A stretch of DNA of 64,000 nt, from assembly GCA_902571525.1 (NCBI GenBank), contig CACGCL010000005.1:1-64000 (forward strand), read 5' to 3'. Under the pieces are notes generated by a model. It did not search any database. It had not been told where the DNA came from and was given only the letters and a program-made list of their open reading frames with translations. Source of the stretch: an uncultured Pelagibacteraceae bacterium (GTDB lineage Bacteria > Pseudomonadota > Alphaproteobacteria > Pelagibacterales > Pelagibacteraceae). Below, piece by piece: positions 12,527 through 22,127 of this stretch; the stretch's first letter is position 1, and every line of letters begins with the position of its first letter. The position numbers and the translations under genes were made by a program.

Positions 12527-14348
12527 ATTTGGCAAAGAGATAATAAAAAAAGAACTTCCTCTAGTTCCTAAGCTCCCAGGCGTTTATAGAATGCTCAACT
12601 CAAAAGGTGAAATTCTTTATGTGGGTAAAGCAAAGAATTTACCTAATAGATTGAAAAGTTATGTGTCTGAAAAAAATCACATTATCCGAACTGAGAGAAT
12701 GTTGTCTCAAACAAGAAAGCTAGAAATTACTACTACCTCCAACGAAAGTGAAGCATTACTTTTAGAAGCAAATTTAATAAAAAAATTCAAACCAAAATTT
12801 AATATTCTTTTAAGAGACGATAAATCATTTCCGTTTATATTTATTGGAAATAAAGACAAGTGGCCCCAAATAAAAAGGCATAGGGGGAAAAAAACTAAAG
12901 AAGGATTTTATTTTGGCCCATTTGCTTCAGCAGGTTCAGCAAACTGGACTATTAAAATGATTCAAAAAATTTTCCACTTAAGGGTTTGTGATGACACTGT
13001 ATTTAAAAACAGAGAAAGGCCTTGCATATTATATCAAATTAAAAGGTGCTCTGGTCCATGTGTTGGATACGTAACTAAAGAGGATTACCAACAAACTGTG
13101 GATGAAGCTATTGAATTTGTTTCAGGAAAATCAAGAAGAATTCAAAAAAATCTTTCTAATCAAATGGAGAAAGCAAGTGAGGAACTCGACTTTGAAAAGG
13201 CAGTAATTTTGAGGGATAGAATAAAATCATTAAATATTATTCAATCATCACAAAGAATAAATGAGGCAAATTTAGTCGAAGCCGATGTGATTGCGGGATA
13301 CAAAGAGTCTGGCAAAGCCTGTATTCAAGTTTTTTTTTATAGGTCAAAACAAAATTGGGGAAATCAAGCTTTCTTTCCAAAACATGATCCAGATGAGAAA
13401 CTTAGTGAAATAATAAATTCATTTGTTTCACAGTTTTATGAAAATAAGAGTGTACCATCTGCAATAATTTTATCCGAAGAAATCAAAGAAAAAATATTAA
13501 TCGAAAAAACGCTTTCAAATAAAGAAGGAAAACAAATTAATATTTCAGTTGCAAAAAAAGGTTCAAAATTAAAAGTTATTAATCAAGCGATTAATAATGC
13601 TAAGGAAAGTTTAAATAGAAAACTTTATGAAAGTCAAAATAACAGAAAATTATTTGATGCTGTAGCTAAAAAATTTAACCTAGAAACAAATATCAATTTA
13701 ATTGAAGTTTACGACAATAGTCATATCCAGGGCACTAATAGTGTTGGCGCCCTGATTACTTATGGCGACGAGGGTTTTGTTAAAAAAAGATATAGAAAAT
13801 TTAATATTAAATATAAAAAAAATGAACAAGATGATTATGGGATGATGCGAGAAGTATTGAATAGGAGATTTAAAAGAGCCGTTCAAGAAAAAGATAATTA
13901 CTTAAGCTTTCCAGATTTAATTCTGGTAGATGGTGGAAAAGGTCAATATTCTGTGGCAAGAGAAAGTTTAAATGAGCTTGGTCTACATGATATTCCTATT
14001 GTTGCAATTGCTAAAGGGAAATTCAGAAATAGTGGAGATGAGACCTTTTTTCATAATGGTAAGGGGTTTAAATTTTTGAAAAATGATCCAACATTATTTT
14101 TCCTTCAAAGAATAAGAGATGAGTCACACAGATTTGCTATAAGCGCTCATAGAGCAAAAAGAAAGAAAGGCATCAGCAAATCTCTACTTGATCAAATTGA
14201 AGGAATTGGATCGATAAGAAAAAGAGCATTATTAAACCATTTTGGGTCCGCAAGATCAGTGGAGTCCGCAAGTTTAGATGAAATAAAATCTGTAGAAGGT
14301 GTTGAAGAAAAAGTAGCAAAAAAGATATATAATTTTTTTCACGAATAA
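12513..14348 (+). CDS. uvrC: Excinuclease ABC subunit C
   Basis: Dual-incision nuclease of nucleotide excision repair. The domains in order are a GIY-YIG nuclease ([20 protein letters not shown]), a cysteine cluster (CDDTVF to [13 protein letters not shown]), a UVR motif ([18 protein letters not shown]), an RNase H-like endonuclease domain ([18 protein letters not shown]) and C-terminal helix-hairpin-helix repeats ([17 protein letters not shown]). I chose the ATG at 12513 (611 aa) over a TTG 30 bp upstream because [11 protein letters not shown] leads directly into the nuclease domain. It overlaps folB by 14 bp. Confidence 0.96.
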   Translation: MISSEFGKEIIKKELPLVPKLPGVYRMLNSKGEILYVGKAKNLPNRLKSYVSEKNHIIRTERMLSQTRKLEITTTSNESEALLLEANLIKKFKPKFNILLRDDKSFPFIFIGNKDKWPQIKRHRGKKTKEGFYFGPFASAGSANWTIKMIQKIFHLRVCDDTVFKNRERPCILYQIKRCSGPCVGYVTKEDYQQTVDEAIEFVSGKSRRIQKNLSNQMEKASEELDFEKAVILRDRIKSLNIIQSSQRINEANLVEADVIAGYKESGKACIQVFFYRSKQNWGNQAFFPKHDPDEKLSEIINSFVSQFYENKSVPSAIILSEEIKEKILIEKTLSNKEGKQINISVAKKGSKLKVINQAINNAKESLNRKLYESQNNRKLFDAVAKKFNLETNINLIEVYDNSHIQGTNSVGALITYGDEGFVKKRYRKFNIKYKKNEQDDYGMMREVLNRRFKRAVQEKDNYLSFPDLILVDGGKGQYSVARESLNELGLHDIPIVAIAKGKFRNSGDETFFHNGKGFKFLKNDPTLFFLQRIRDESHRFAISAHRAKRKKGISKSLLDQIEGIGSIRKRALLNHFGSARSVESASLDEIKSVEGVEEKVAKKIYNFFHE

Positions 14349-14350
14349 TT

Positions 14351-14932
14351 ATGCTAAAAAAAATTCCTAATATTTTAACAATTGGAAGAATTATTATTGT
14401 TCCTATATTTGTATTAACTTTTTTTTTACCAGGATTTTATGGAGATGTGATACCTTGTTTTTTATTTGTTCTTGCATCTTTCACTGATTTTTTAGATGGA
14501 CTTTTAGCTAGATTATTCAAAGAAGAATCTAAGTTGGGAGAGCTTTTAGATCCAATTGCTGATAAAATTATTGTAGCTACAGCTCTTATACTTTTAGTGA
14601 TGGATGGAACTATTAAAAATCTTGAGGTCGTAGCAGCAATTATTATTTTAACAAGAGAAATATTAATTTCAGGATTAAGAGAATTTTTAGCTAAGGGGCA
14701 AATTAATTTACCAGTATCAAATTTAGCAAAATTAAAAACTTTTTTACAAATGTTTTCAATCTCTATTCTACTATCCGGAGACACAGGTAACAAAATATTA
14801 AATTTTCAAGATTATAACGCTCAAACTATTGGGATAATTATTTTGTGGCTATCAGCTTTTTTAACATTATTTACAGCCTATGATTATTTAAGAAAAGGAA
14901 TTGACCATGCAATTTCAGAAGATAACAAATAA
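14351..14932 (+). CDS. pgsA: CDP-diacylglycerol-glycerol-3-phosphate 3-phosphatidyltransferase
   Basis: Inner-membrane enzyme that makes phosphatidylglycerol phosphate, the first step toward phosphatidylglycerol. It shows the CDP-alcohol phosphatidyltransferase motif D-G-x2-A-R-x8-G-x3-D-x3-D in DGLLARLFKEESKLGELLDP and D-K after it (about residues 43-66). Four to five hydrophobic segments surround it. Length (193 aa) is normal. It is 2 bp downstream of uvrC, a neighbourhood common in proteobacteria. Its stop abuts the stop of convergent ilvE with no gap. Confidence 0.95.
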   Translation: MLKKIPNILTIGRIIIVPIFVLTFFLPGFYGDVIPCFLFVLASFTDFLDGLLARLFKEESKLGELLDPIADKIIVATALILLVMDGTIKNLEVVAAIIILTREILISGLREFLAKGQINLPVSNLAKLKTFLQMFSISILLSGDTGNKILNFQDYNAQTIGIIILWLSAFLTLFTAYDYLRKGIDHAISEDNK

Positions 14933-15817
14933 TTAAGCAGCTTTTTTTTTTCTAACAATTAATTGATAGGAATCTGATAATTCTATTATAGTACTACAAA
15001 CTTTAAATTCAAAATTTGCAATTTTAGATACTGGAGTAACTTCTGCAGCAGTTCCTGTGAGGAAACAACCTGAAAAATTTTTAAGTTCTTCAGGAGAAAT
15101 TTTTCTTTCAACAACTTTAATATTTTTTGACTTAGCAATATCTATCACTGTTCTTCTAGTTATTCCATCAAGGAATGAATCCGGAATAGGTGTATGCAGA
15201 ATTCCATCTTTATCTTTAAAAAATATGTTTGCTCCAGTAGCCTCTGCAACATTGCCTTCATGATCTAACATAAGTGAATCGGTATATCCATCTCTCTCAG
15301 CTTCATGTTTTGATAATGTGCAAATCATATATAAACCTGAAGCTTTTGTATCCCATGGAATTGTATCTGGTGCAGGTCTTTTCCACTTTGATATATTTAA
15401 CTTTATCCCTTCAACTTTAAGCTTTGGATCAAAATAAGATCCCCATTCCCAAGTTGCTATAGCAACATGAATTTTTGTCTTTTGAGCTGAGATTGCCATC
15501 ATTTCACTTCCACGCCAAGCAACAGGTCTTACATATCCATTTTCAACATTTTGTTTAGAAATAATAAGCTTACTAGCTTTATTTATTTGATCTTCACTAT
15601 AAGGAATTTCAAAACCCATTCTTTTAGCTGAATGAAAAAATCTTGAAGTGTGCTCTTCAAGTTTAAAAATTTCACCATCATACACTCTCTCGCCCTCAAA
15701 AACACAACTTGCATAATGTAAGCCATGACTTAAAACATGCAATTTAACATCTGACCAATTTACAAGTTCAGAATTGTACCATATCTTACCGTCTTTTTTG
15801 TCAAAAGGAATCATCAT
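14933..15817 (-). CDS. ilvE: Branched-chain amino acid aminotransferase
   Basis: Class IV PLP aminotransferase performing the last step of valine, leucine and isoleucine synthesis. The 294 aa protein has the family start (IWYNSELVNWSDVKLHVLSHGLHY in two parts), GYVRPVAWRG, the catalytic lysine region IPWDTKASGLY (about residue 160), the EATGANIFF segment and the TGTAAEVTP phosphate loop. It stands alone on the minus strand. The 63 bp divergent region with the MarR gene must carry the promoters of both; I see no clear box in it. An alternative start at the second Met would shorten it by one residue. Confidence 0.94.
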   Translation of the reverse strand: MMIPFDKKDGKIWYNSELVNWSDVKLHVLSHGLHYASCVFEGERVYDGEIFKLEEHTSRFFHSAKRMGFEIPYSEDQINKASKLIISKQNVENGYVRPVAWRGSEMMAISAQKTKIHVAIATWEWGSYFDPKLKVEGIKLNISKWKRPAPDTIPWDTKASGLYMICTLSKHEAERDGYTDSLMLDHEGNVAEATGANIFFKDKDGILHTPIPDSFLDGITRRTVIDIAKSKNIKVVERKISPEELKNFSGCFLTGTAAEVTPVSKIANFEFKVCSTIIELSDSYQLIVRKKKAA

Positions 15818-15880
15818 AAAAAGAAAATTTATAGAAAAAATAACTTCCTAAGTTTAATATGTCAATATAACTTACTTATT

Positions 15881-16324
15881 ATGAAAGATCTTCTTTATTT
15901 AAAAGATGAACAATTAAAAGGCTTTATTGAAAAAATTTTTGTAACATACAGGGAGTCGTTTGCTGATCCCAAAAAAATACTTAAAAAATACCAATTAGGT
16001 ACCGCACATCACAAGTCCCTTCATTTAATATCATTTTATGAAGGAATTACAATTTCACAACTATTGAAAAAATTAAATGTAACCAAACAGAGTTTGAATA
16101 GAGTTTTAAATGATTTAAAAAAGCTAGAATTTTTAGAATTCAAAAAAGGTAATAAAGATACAAGGGTTAGACATATATATTTAAGCTCTAAAGGAAATAA
16201 AATTTATAATGAAATTTTTTTTTCACAGAAGAAAAGAATTTATAAGGCTTTCTTAAACTCATCAGCCAAAGAAGTTTTGAATTTTGATCTGGTTTTAAAA
16301 AGAATAATGAATGAAAAGTTATAA
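15881..16324 (+). CDS. petP: MarR-family transcriptional regulator, PetP-like
   Basis: DNA-binding protein of 147 aa with a winged helix: ITISQLLKKLNVTKQSLNRVL is the recognition region and RVRHIYLSSKGNKIY the wing. MarR proteins of this group, paired with an OmpR-type regulator, are known as PetP/PetR in Rhodobacter, where they are linked to the cytochrome bc1 genes. Here the OmpR-type gene overlaps its end by 14 bp, as in that pair. The name is by synteny and family; the actual targets cannot be read from the sequence. Confidence 0.75.
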   Translation: MKDLLYLKDEQLKGFIEKIFVTYRESFADPKKILKKYQLGTAHHKSLHLISFYEGITISQLLKKLNVTKQSLNRVLNDLKKLEFLEFKKGNKDTRVRHIYLSSKGNKIYNEIFFSQKKRIYKAFLNSSAKEVLNFDLVLKRIMNEKL

Positions 16325-16988
16325 AGCCCATATACTAGTTGTAGATGACGATAATGGTATTAGAGATTTAGTAAAAAAATTTCTCATAGAAAATAATTAT
16401 TTGGTTAATACAGCTGCTAACGCTGAAGAAGCCCAAAAAAAAATTGAAATTATTAAATTTGATTTAATTATTTTAGACATAATGATGCCCGGTAAAAGTG
16501 GTTTAGAGTTTTTAAATGAAAATAAGAATTTGATTGACACTCCAATAATACTCTTAACAGCTAAAGGTGAAGCTAAAGAGAGGATACATGGACTAGAGAC
16601 GGGTGCAGACGACTATTTACCAAAACCATTTGAGGCTAAAGAATTATTGTTAAGAATAAATAATATTTTGACAAAGACCCAAAAAGTAAATCTAATTAGA
16701 ACAATTAAATTTGGAAATATCAAAATAGATTTAATCAAGTTACTAATAATTAAAAATAATAAAGAGTCTAAAATTAATATAACGGAAAAGAAAATATTAG
16801 AAAAAATGATAAATGAACCAGGAAAAGTTTTTAGTAGACTAGAAATTGGAAGACTTATAAATTTAGAAAAAGAGAGGTCTATTGACGTAATTGTTACTAG
16901 GCTAAGAAAAAAAATTGAAATGAATCCCAAAAACCCTAAATATTTACAAACTATAAGAGGTACAGGATATGTTTTATGGATTGAATAA
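16311..16988 (+). CDS. petR: OmpR-family response regulator, PetR-like
   Basis: Two-component response regulator of 225 aa. The receiver domain has the acidic pocket VVDDDNG (residues 10-16), the phosphorylated Asp56 in IILDIMMPG, LTAKGE and the lysine in DYLPKPFE. A C-terminal winged-helix domain follows (INITEKKILEKMINEPGKVFSR, then RSIDVIVTRLRKKIE and TIRGTGYVLW). It overlaps the MarR gene upstream and the sensor kinase downstream by 20 bp, so all three are probably one operon. An OmpR call with EnvZ as partner fits equally well; PetR is preferred because of the adjacent MarR gene. Confidence 0.85.
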   Translation: MKSYKAHILVVDDDNGIRDLVKKFLIENNYLVNTAANAEEAQKKIEIIKFDLIILDIMMPGKSGLEFLNENKNLIDTPIILLTAKGEAKERIHGLETGADDYLPKPFEAKELLLRINNILTKTQKVNLIRTIKFGNIKIDLIKLLIIKNNKESKINITEKKILEKMINEPGKVFSRLEIGRLINLEKERSIDVIVTRLRKKIEMNPKNPKYLQTIRGTGYVLWIE

Positions 16989-18282
16989 GTTTATCAAGCA
17001 ATTGCTACCTAAAAGATTATTTTATCGTGCGCTACTAATTGTTGCTGCTCCAATCATTATTTTACAAATAACAATTTCAATAGTTTTTTTTGATAGTTTA
17101 TGGATTAAAACAAATAAAGGAATGACAAATGCATTGATAGGGGAAATTAAGTTTTTTTTAGATGCCTATGATAATGAAGACTATAATAAAGAAAATTTAA
17201 TTCACCTATTTGAAAAACATCACAACTTTACTGTTAAGTTTGATTCTTTTGGAGACCTTCCAAAGCAAGATATGGAAAGATGGTTTAGCCCTATGGATCG
17301 TACATTAAGAAGAGAGTTAAAATCCAGAAATTTAAGTTACTGGTTTGACACTACAAAATTTAAAGGAATAATTGAACTTAAAATAAAACATTTAAATGGA
17401 TATTTTGAGTTTTATATTCCTAAAGAAAGAGTGACTAGTTCTTCAGCTAGGTTATTTGCTTTATGGATTACTTTTCCTGCATTTTTATTAATTACAATTG
17501 CTCTCATATTTTTAAAAAACCAAACTAGACCGATTGTAAATTTAGCCAAAGCTTCTGAAAAATTTGGAAGAGGTGAGGATGTAGGTGAATTTAGGCCATC
17601 AGGAGCCCAGGAAATTCGTCAAGCTGGTTTTGAATTTGATAGAATGAGAAAAAGAATTTTAAGACACTTAAATCAAAGATCTGAAATGTTGTCTGGGATT
17701 AGCCATGATTTGAGAACACCACTTACAAGAATAAAATTACAATTAGCATTTATTAAGGACAATAAAATTTCTAATAAATTATCAGAAGATATAGATGAAA
17801 TGGAGAAAATGTTAAATGAATATTTGCAATTCGCAAGCTCTACTTCTTCTGAAAAAGACGAATTGTTTGATATTTCAAAAACAATAGATACTCTAATTAA
17901 AAAGTACAATAATTATTTGATAACTTCAAATATTGAAAAAAATATAAACTTTAATGGCAGAAAGAATTTAATGGTAAGATGCATAAGTAATGTCATAGAT
18001 AATGCTCTGAAGTATGGTAAAAAAGTGAAGTTTTCCATCAAAAAACTAAGTAAGATAATCGTAATAACGATAGAGGATGATGGTCCGGGTGTTCCAAAAT
18101 CTGAATACGGAAATGTATTCAAGCCTTTTTACAAAATAAATAAAGGAAGAGGCGATTCAAAATCAAGTGTAGGTCTTGGATTATCTATTGCATCTGATGT
18201 AGTAAGATCTCATGGAGGAAAAATTGATTTAAATAAATCAAAATTGGGTGGTTTAAGTGTTAAGATTTCTTTACCTTTCTAA
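16969..18282 (+). CDS. EnvZ-type sensor histidine kinase
   Basis: Membrane sensor kinase (437 aa), the likely partner of the adjacent regulator. The first membrane segment is near residues 20-42, followed by a periplasmic domain of about 110 residues. The second membrane segment is near residues 161-182, followed by HAMP, then the phospho-acceptor His246 in SGISHDLRTPLTRIK. The ATPase domain shows NVIDNALKYG, DDGPGVP and GLGLSIASDVVRSHGG. The ATG at 16969 overlaps the regulator; a TTG at 16984 is an alternative. Its last 23 bp overlap the convergent gene at 18260. The stimulus is unknown. Confidence 0.9.
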   Translation: MFYGLNKFIKQLLPKRLFYRALLIVAAPIIILQITISIVFFDSLWIKTNKGMTNALIGEIKFFLDAYDNEDYNKENLIHLFEKHHNFTVKFDSFGDLPKQDMERWFSPMDRTLRRELKSRNLSYWFDTTKFKGIIELKIKHLNGYFEFYIPKERVTSSSARLFALWITFPAFLLITIALIFLKNQTRPIVNLAKASEKFGRGEDVGEFRPSGAQEIRQAGFEFDRMRKRILRHLNQRSEMLSGISHDLRTPLTRIKLQLAFIKDNKISNKLSEDIDEMEKMLNEYLQFASSTSSEKDELFDISKTIDTLIKKYNNYLITSNIEKNINFNGRKNLMVRCISNVIDNALKYGKKVKFSIKKLSKIIVITIEDDGPGVPKSEYGNVFKPFYKINKGRGDSKSSVGLGLSIASDVVRSHGGKIDLNKSKLGGLSVKISLPF

Positions 18283-18505
18283 TTCGTTTATTTTTTTTTA
18301 ATTTTCCCACTTCATTTTCCAATTTTTCAATTCTCTTTTTAAGAATATCTGTTTCTTCTTTAGTTGATATTTTCATCTTTAAAATAATTTCGTCTCTCTG
18401 TGATCTAATTATGTTAATAATTTCATTACTTAGGTCTTTGTAAGATATCAATCCCTGTGCGAGTAAGCTTGTTAATTTTTTTAATAAAATTTTAGATTTT
18501 GACAT
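18260..18505 (-). CDS. ubiK: UbiK / BMFP-domain accessory factor
   Basis: Small 81 aa protein with an amphipathic N-terminal half and a C-terminal coiled coil (KEETDILKKRIEKLENEVGK) ending in a very basic tail. This matches the BMFP/YqiC family; UbiK of this family assists ubiquinone synthesis and can fuse membranes. The assignment rests on size, coiled coil and the RSQRDEIILKMKISTKEETD pattern. Its end overlaps the histidine kinase on the other strand by 23 bp. It is divergent from lgt with 40 bp between starts. Confidence 0.7.
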   Translation of the reverse strand: MSKSKILLKKLTSLLAQGLISYKDLSNEIINIIRSQRDEIILKMKISTKEETDILKKRIEKLENEVGKLKKNKRIRKVKKS

Positions 18506-18545
18506 ACATTTATTATTAAAAATAATATATTCTAATTTTAATAAT

Positions 18546-19304
18546 ATGCTTATTAATAATTTGAATCCAGTGGCTTTTGAAATATTTTTTATTAAAGTTC
18601 ACTGGTACTCGTTTGCATATATATTTGGGATAATCTTTGGATGGATTTATATAAAAAAAGTATTAATTAGAAATACCATTCATAACTTTTACATTGATGA
18701 TCTAATAACTTATTTAATTTTGGGTATAATTATTGGAGGAAGATTGGGTTACGTAATAGTCTATAATTTAGCCTTCTATTTATCGAATCCTTTAGAAATA
18801 TTTATGATATGGAGAGGTGGAATGTCTTTTCATGGGGGTTTAGTAGGAATTATAGTATCTACCATTATATTTTGTAAAAAACATAATTTAGAAAAATACG
18901 TTTTTTTTGATTTTATAGCTGTTTCAGCGCCTATTGGAATTTTTTTTGGTAGAGTCGCAAATTTTATAAATAGTGAACTTGTAGGAAAACCAACTGATTT
19001 AACTTGGGGTGTTATATTTCCAATAGTTGATTATATCCCAAGACATCCATCTCAATTATATGAGGCTACTTTAGAGGGTATTCTTCTCTTCATTATAATG
19101 AATAAACTTTACTTTAGTAAAGATTATAAGACAGGCAATTGTTCTTTTTCTTTTTTAATTTTTTATGGAATATTTAGAATATTTTCAGAAATTTTTAGGG
19201 AGCCTGATGAACAAATAGGTTATCTAATAGACTCATTAAGTATGGGGATGTTATTAAGTATATTAATGATTTTTATAGGATCAGTACTTTATAAAAGAAA
19301 ATGA
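18546..19304 (+). CDS. lgt: Prolipoprotein diacylglyceryl transferase
   Basis: Inner-membrane enzyme that attaches diacylglycerol to the lipobox cysteine of prolipoproteins. About seven hydrophobic segments are visible in 252 aa. The Lgt signature is RVANFINSELVGKPTDLTWG (about residues 137-156), preceded by GGMSFHGGLVG and followed by PRHPSQLYEATLEG with the conserved His. Length is a little short for the family. The next gene overlaps the stop by 4 bp (ATGA), implying coupling. Confidence 0.95.
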   Translation: MLINNLNPVAFEIFFIKVHWYSFAYIFGIIFGWIYIKKVLIRNTIHNFYIDDLITYLILGIIIGGRLGYVIVYNLAFYLSNPLEIFMIWRGGMSFHGGLVGIIVSTIIFCKKHNLEKYVFFDFIAVSAPIGIFFGRVANFINSELVGKPTDLTWGVIFPIVDYIPRHPSQLYEATLEGILLFIIMNKLYFSKDYKTGNCSFSFLIFYGIFRIFSEIFREPDEQIGYLIDSLSMGMLLSILMIFIGSVLYKRK

Positions 19305-20377
19305 AAAATTCTTTAAGAAAATTTAATATCAAACAAAATAAAAAAATTAAGATTGATGATTTTATTAACAAAGCATTATATGAACCAAAAATAGGGTATT
19401 ATTCTAGAAAAATACCATTTGGACAGAAAGGTGATTTCATAACATCACCAACTATATCAAATTTATTTTCAGAGATTATAGCTGTTTGGATAATATCTTC
19501 TTGGGAGATTCTGGGAAAGCCTAAAACATTTAATGTAGTAGAGCTTGGCCCAGGTGATGGTAGTTTATCAGAGGTATTAGTAAGAACCTTTAAAAAATTT
19601 CCCACTTTTAATAATTCTGTAAAAATATTTTTATACGAAAAAAGTGTACTCCTAAAAAAAATCCAGAAAAAAAAAATTAGAGCAGGCAATGTTCAATGGA
19701 TAAAAGATTTTAAAAAGATAAACAAAGGGCCAATTATTTTTTTTGGAAATGAATTTTTCGATGCGATACCTGTAAAACAATTTTTTTATAAAAACAAAAA
19801 ATTATTAGAAAAATGTTATATTTTGAATAAAGAAAACTTAGAGGAAACATATTGTAAGCCAAATTTAAAAGATTTATTGAATTTAAGTTCTTTTAAGAGT
19901 TTACAAAAACTTGAATTTATTGAGTATCCAAAATTAGGTTTTGATGAATTAAATAAAATTGTAGGGAAGATAAGATCCTTGTCTGGGGGAATACTGTTAA
20001 TTGATTATGGTTTTGTAGGTAAATTAAGCGAAAACACTATACAAGTTGTTATGAAAAATAAGAAAATTTGCAAAAATAATTTGTTAAAGTATATGGGTAA
20101 GGCAGACATCACATCATTAGTAAATTTTAGCTTATTAAATGAATTTTTTCTAAAAAAAAAATTAAAAGTAAAGAAAATAGTTTCTCAGAAATTTTTTTTA
20201 GAACGTATGGGAATTATTGAAAGAGCTGAAATTTTACAAAAAAAAATGAATAAAACGCAAAAAAAATATATGCTTGATACACTCTCAAGACTTTTAAATA
20301 GAAATATGATGGGAGAATTATTCAAGGTTATTTTTGCTTATAAAAGTCATAATAAAAATTTTTTTGGATTTGAATAA
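19301..20377 (+). CDS. MidA/NDUFAF7-family SAM-dependent methyltransferase
   Basis: Class I methyltransferase of the family whose mitochondrial member NDUFAF7 methylates an arginine of a complex I subunit. In 358 aa one sees the N-terminal GYYSRKIPFGQKGDFITSP, the SAM-binding VVELGPGDGSLSEVLV (about residues 82-97), FFGNEFFDAIPVKQF and the late GGILLIDYGF motif. A role on complex I is an inference from the family. It overlaps lgt and its stop overlaps the next start (TAATG), so lgt, this gene and pgeF are packed as one unit. Confidence 0.85.
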   Translation: MKNSLRKFNIKQNKKIKIDDFINKALYEPKIGYYSRKIPFGQKGDFITSPTISNLFSEIIAVWIISSWEILGKPKTFNVVELGPGDGSLSEVLVRTFKKFPTFNNSVKIFLYEKSVLLKKIQKKKIRAGNVQWIKDFKKINKGPIIFFGNEFFDAIPVKQFFYKNKKLLEKCYILNKENLEETYCKPNLKDLLNLSSFKSLQKLEFIEYPKLGFDELNKIVGKIRSLSGGILLIDYGFVGKLSENTIQVVMKNKKICKNNLLKYMGKADITSLVNFSLLNEFFLKKKLKVKKIVSQKFFLERMGIIERAEILQKKMNKTQKKYMLDTLSRLLNRNMMGELFKVIFAYKSHNKNFFGFE

Positions 20378-21135
20378 TGATTTTATCTAAGAAGTTATTG
20401 AAATATAAAAATATAAAACATTGTTTTTTAGGAATAGAAGGAGGAAAATCTAAAGGTATTTATAAAAGCTTAAATTGTGGAATAGGTTCCTCTGATTTAA
20501 AAAAAAATATAAAAAAAAATCTTGAAATAGCATGTCGAAGAATAAATTCCTCATATAATAATTTAATATTGTTACATCAAATTCATAGTAATAAGTTTTT
20601 TTTTGTAGATAAAAATAGGAAATGTAAAAAAAAATTAATTGGAGATGCCTTAATAACTAACAAAAAAAAAATAATATTAGGAATTTTAACAGCAGACTGT
20701 GTTCCTATAATTATTTATGATCCAAGACTTAAGTATATTTCAGCAATACATGCAGGTTGGAAAGGTGCCTATAAAGAAATCATTAAAAAAGTTGTGAAAT
20801 ATTTGATTAAATCAGGTAGTAGGCCTGAAAATTTAATTGCTGCAATAGGACCTTGTATAACTCAGAAAAATTACGAGATTAAATCTGACTTTAAGCTTAA
20901 ATTTTTAAAGCAGAGTATAAAGAATAAAATTTTTTTCAAAAACATTAAAAAAAAAACATATTTTAGCCTAAATAAATATGTTTATAATCAATTGAAAAAT
21001 CTGGGTCTAAAAAAAATCGATTTAATTGATAAAGACACATATAACTTAAAAAATAATTTTTTTAGCGCAAGAAGAGCTATACATAACAAACAAAATGATT
21101 ATGGTAGAAATATCTCATTAATTATGATTAAATGA
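20377..21135 (+). CDS. pgeF: YfiH/PgeF multicopper-oxidase-fold (laccase domain) protein
   Basis: Cytosolic protein of the YfiH family; the E. coli member edits peptidoglycan precursors by removing a misincorporated L-serine, and other members act as purine nucleosidases. The conserved metal-site residues are visible in [23 protein letters not shown] and AIGPCI. Length (252 aa) is usual. The C-terminus has [20 protein letters not shown], matching the family. It starts on the stop codon of the methyltransferase gene; prs follows 13 bp later. Confidence 0.9.
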   Translation: MILSKKLLKYKNIKHCFLGIEGGKSKGIYKSLNCGIGSSDLKKNIKKNLEIACRRINSSYNNLILLHQIHSNKFFFVDKNRKCKKKLIGDALITNKKKIILGILTADCVPIIIYDPRLKYISAIHAGWKGAYKEIIKKVVKYLIKSGSRPENLIAAIGPCITQKNYEIKSDFKLKFLKQSIKNKIFFKNIKKKTYFSLNKYVYNQLKNLGLKKIDLIDKDTYNLKNNFFSARRAIHNKQNDYGRNISLIMIK

Positions 21136-21148
21136 TTTTCTCAAAATA

Positions 21149-22082
21149 ATGAAACTTCTGACAGGAAATAGTAATAAAAAATTAAGTCTTAAAATTGCCA
21201 AATATTTAAAAGAGAAACTTGTAAATTCAAGTATAAGAAAATTTAAAGACGGAGAGATATATATAGAGATAAATGAAAATATTAGAGGTAATAATATTTT
21301 TATTATTCAATCTATCTCATCTCCTGCTAATGATAATTTAATGGAAATGCTTTTGTGTATTGATGCATTAAAAAGATCATCAGCAAAGAATATAACTGCG
21401 GTAATTCCTTATTTTGGTTATGCAAGACAAGATAGAAAAGTAGTGCCACGAACATCTATCTCAGCAAAATTAGTTTCTAATTTAATTACTAAAGCTGGTG
21501 CAGACCGTGTCGTAACCATCGATTTACATGCCGGTCAAATACAAGGTTTTTTTGACATACCGGTAGATAATTTATTTGCTACCCCTATTTTTGCGAGACA
21601 TATAAAAAAAAAGAATAAAGTCGAAAAATATAATCTGCGTCTCACCAGATGTAGGTGGAGTAGCGAGAACTAGAGGTTTAAGTAAATTTCTTAATACAGG
21701 TTTGGCTATAATTGATAAAAGAAGACCTTCTCCAGGAAAATCCGAAGTAATGAATGTGATAGGTAGCGTAAAAGGTAAGTCTTGTATTATGGTTGATGAC
21801 ATAATCGATTCAGGTGGAACAATTGTTAATGCCGCTAAAGTTTTAAAAGAGAAAGGAGCTAAAGAAATCCATGTTTATATTACTCATGGTGTTTTGAGTG
21901 GAGACGCTGTAAATAAAATTAAAAATTCAGATATTAAAAACTTAGTTATTACAGACACAATTGATAATTATAGTAAAATAAAAAGTGCTAAAAATATTGA
22001 AATTCTGTCTGTATCTAATTTAATGGCTGAAGCAATAAGACGTATTTCAAACTCAACATCTGTATCTTATCTATTTAAATAA
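21149..22082 (+). CDS. prs: Ribose-phosphate pyrophosphokinase, frameshifted
   Basis: Makes PRPP for nucleotide, histidine and tryptophan synthesis. The gene is in two frames. The first gives about 155 matching residues ([29 protein letters not shown]) and then runs off into an unrelated tail with a stop at 21673. The second continues the family sequence with [25 protein letters not shown] and the PRPP loop [11 protein letters not shown] through to 22082. Removing one A from the A9 run at 21604-21612 restores one reading frame of about 310 aa, the normal length. Since prs is normally essential, a sequencing or assembly error or RNA-level slippage is more likely than true loss. Confidence 0.88.
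21604..21612 (+). other. A9 tract, probable frameshift site in prs
   Basis: Nine consecutive A lie at the point where the two prs frames separate. Deleting one A yields [20 protein letters not shown] in one frame, which reads as a normal prs junction. A five-A run at 21624-21628 is a second possible site, giving [13 protein letters not shown]. The downstream frame has no start before an internal ATG at 21702, which would cut into the conserved domain. Confidence 0.7.
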
Positions 22083-22127
22083 TTTTCTTGTTTTATTAGT
22101 GAACATGAGTTAAAAAACTTTTTTTTT

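Noticed and set aside
21702..22082. A separate short gene for the second half of prs
   Set aside because: Its apparent ATG start is inside the conserved catalytic domain, and the frame carries prs family sequence well upstream of it; it is the continuation of a frameshifted prs.
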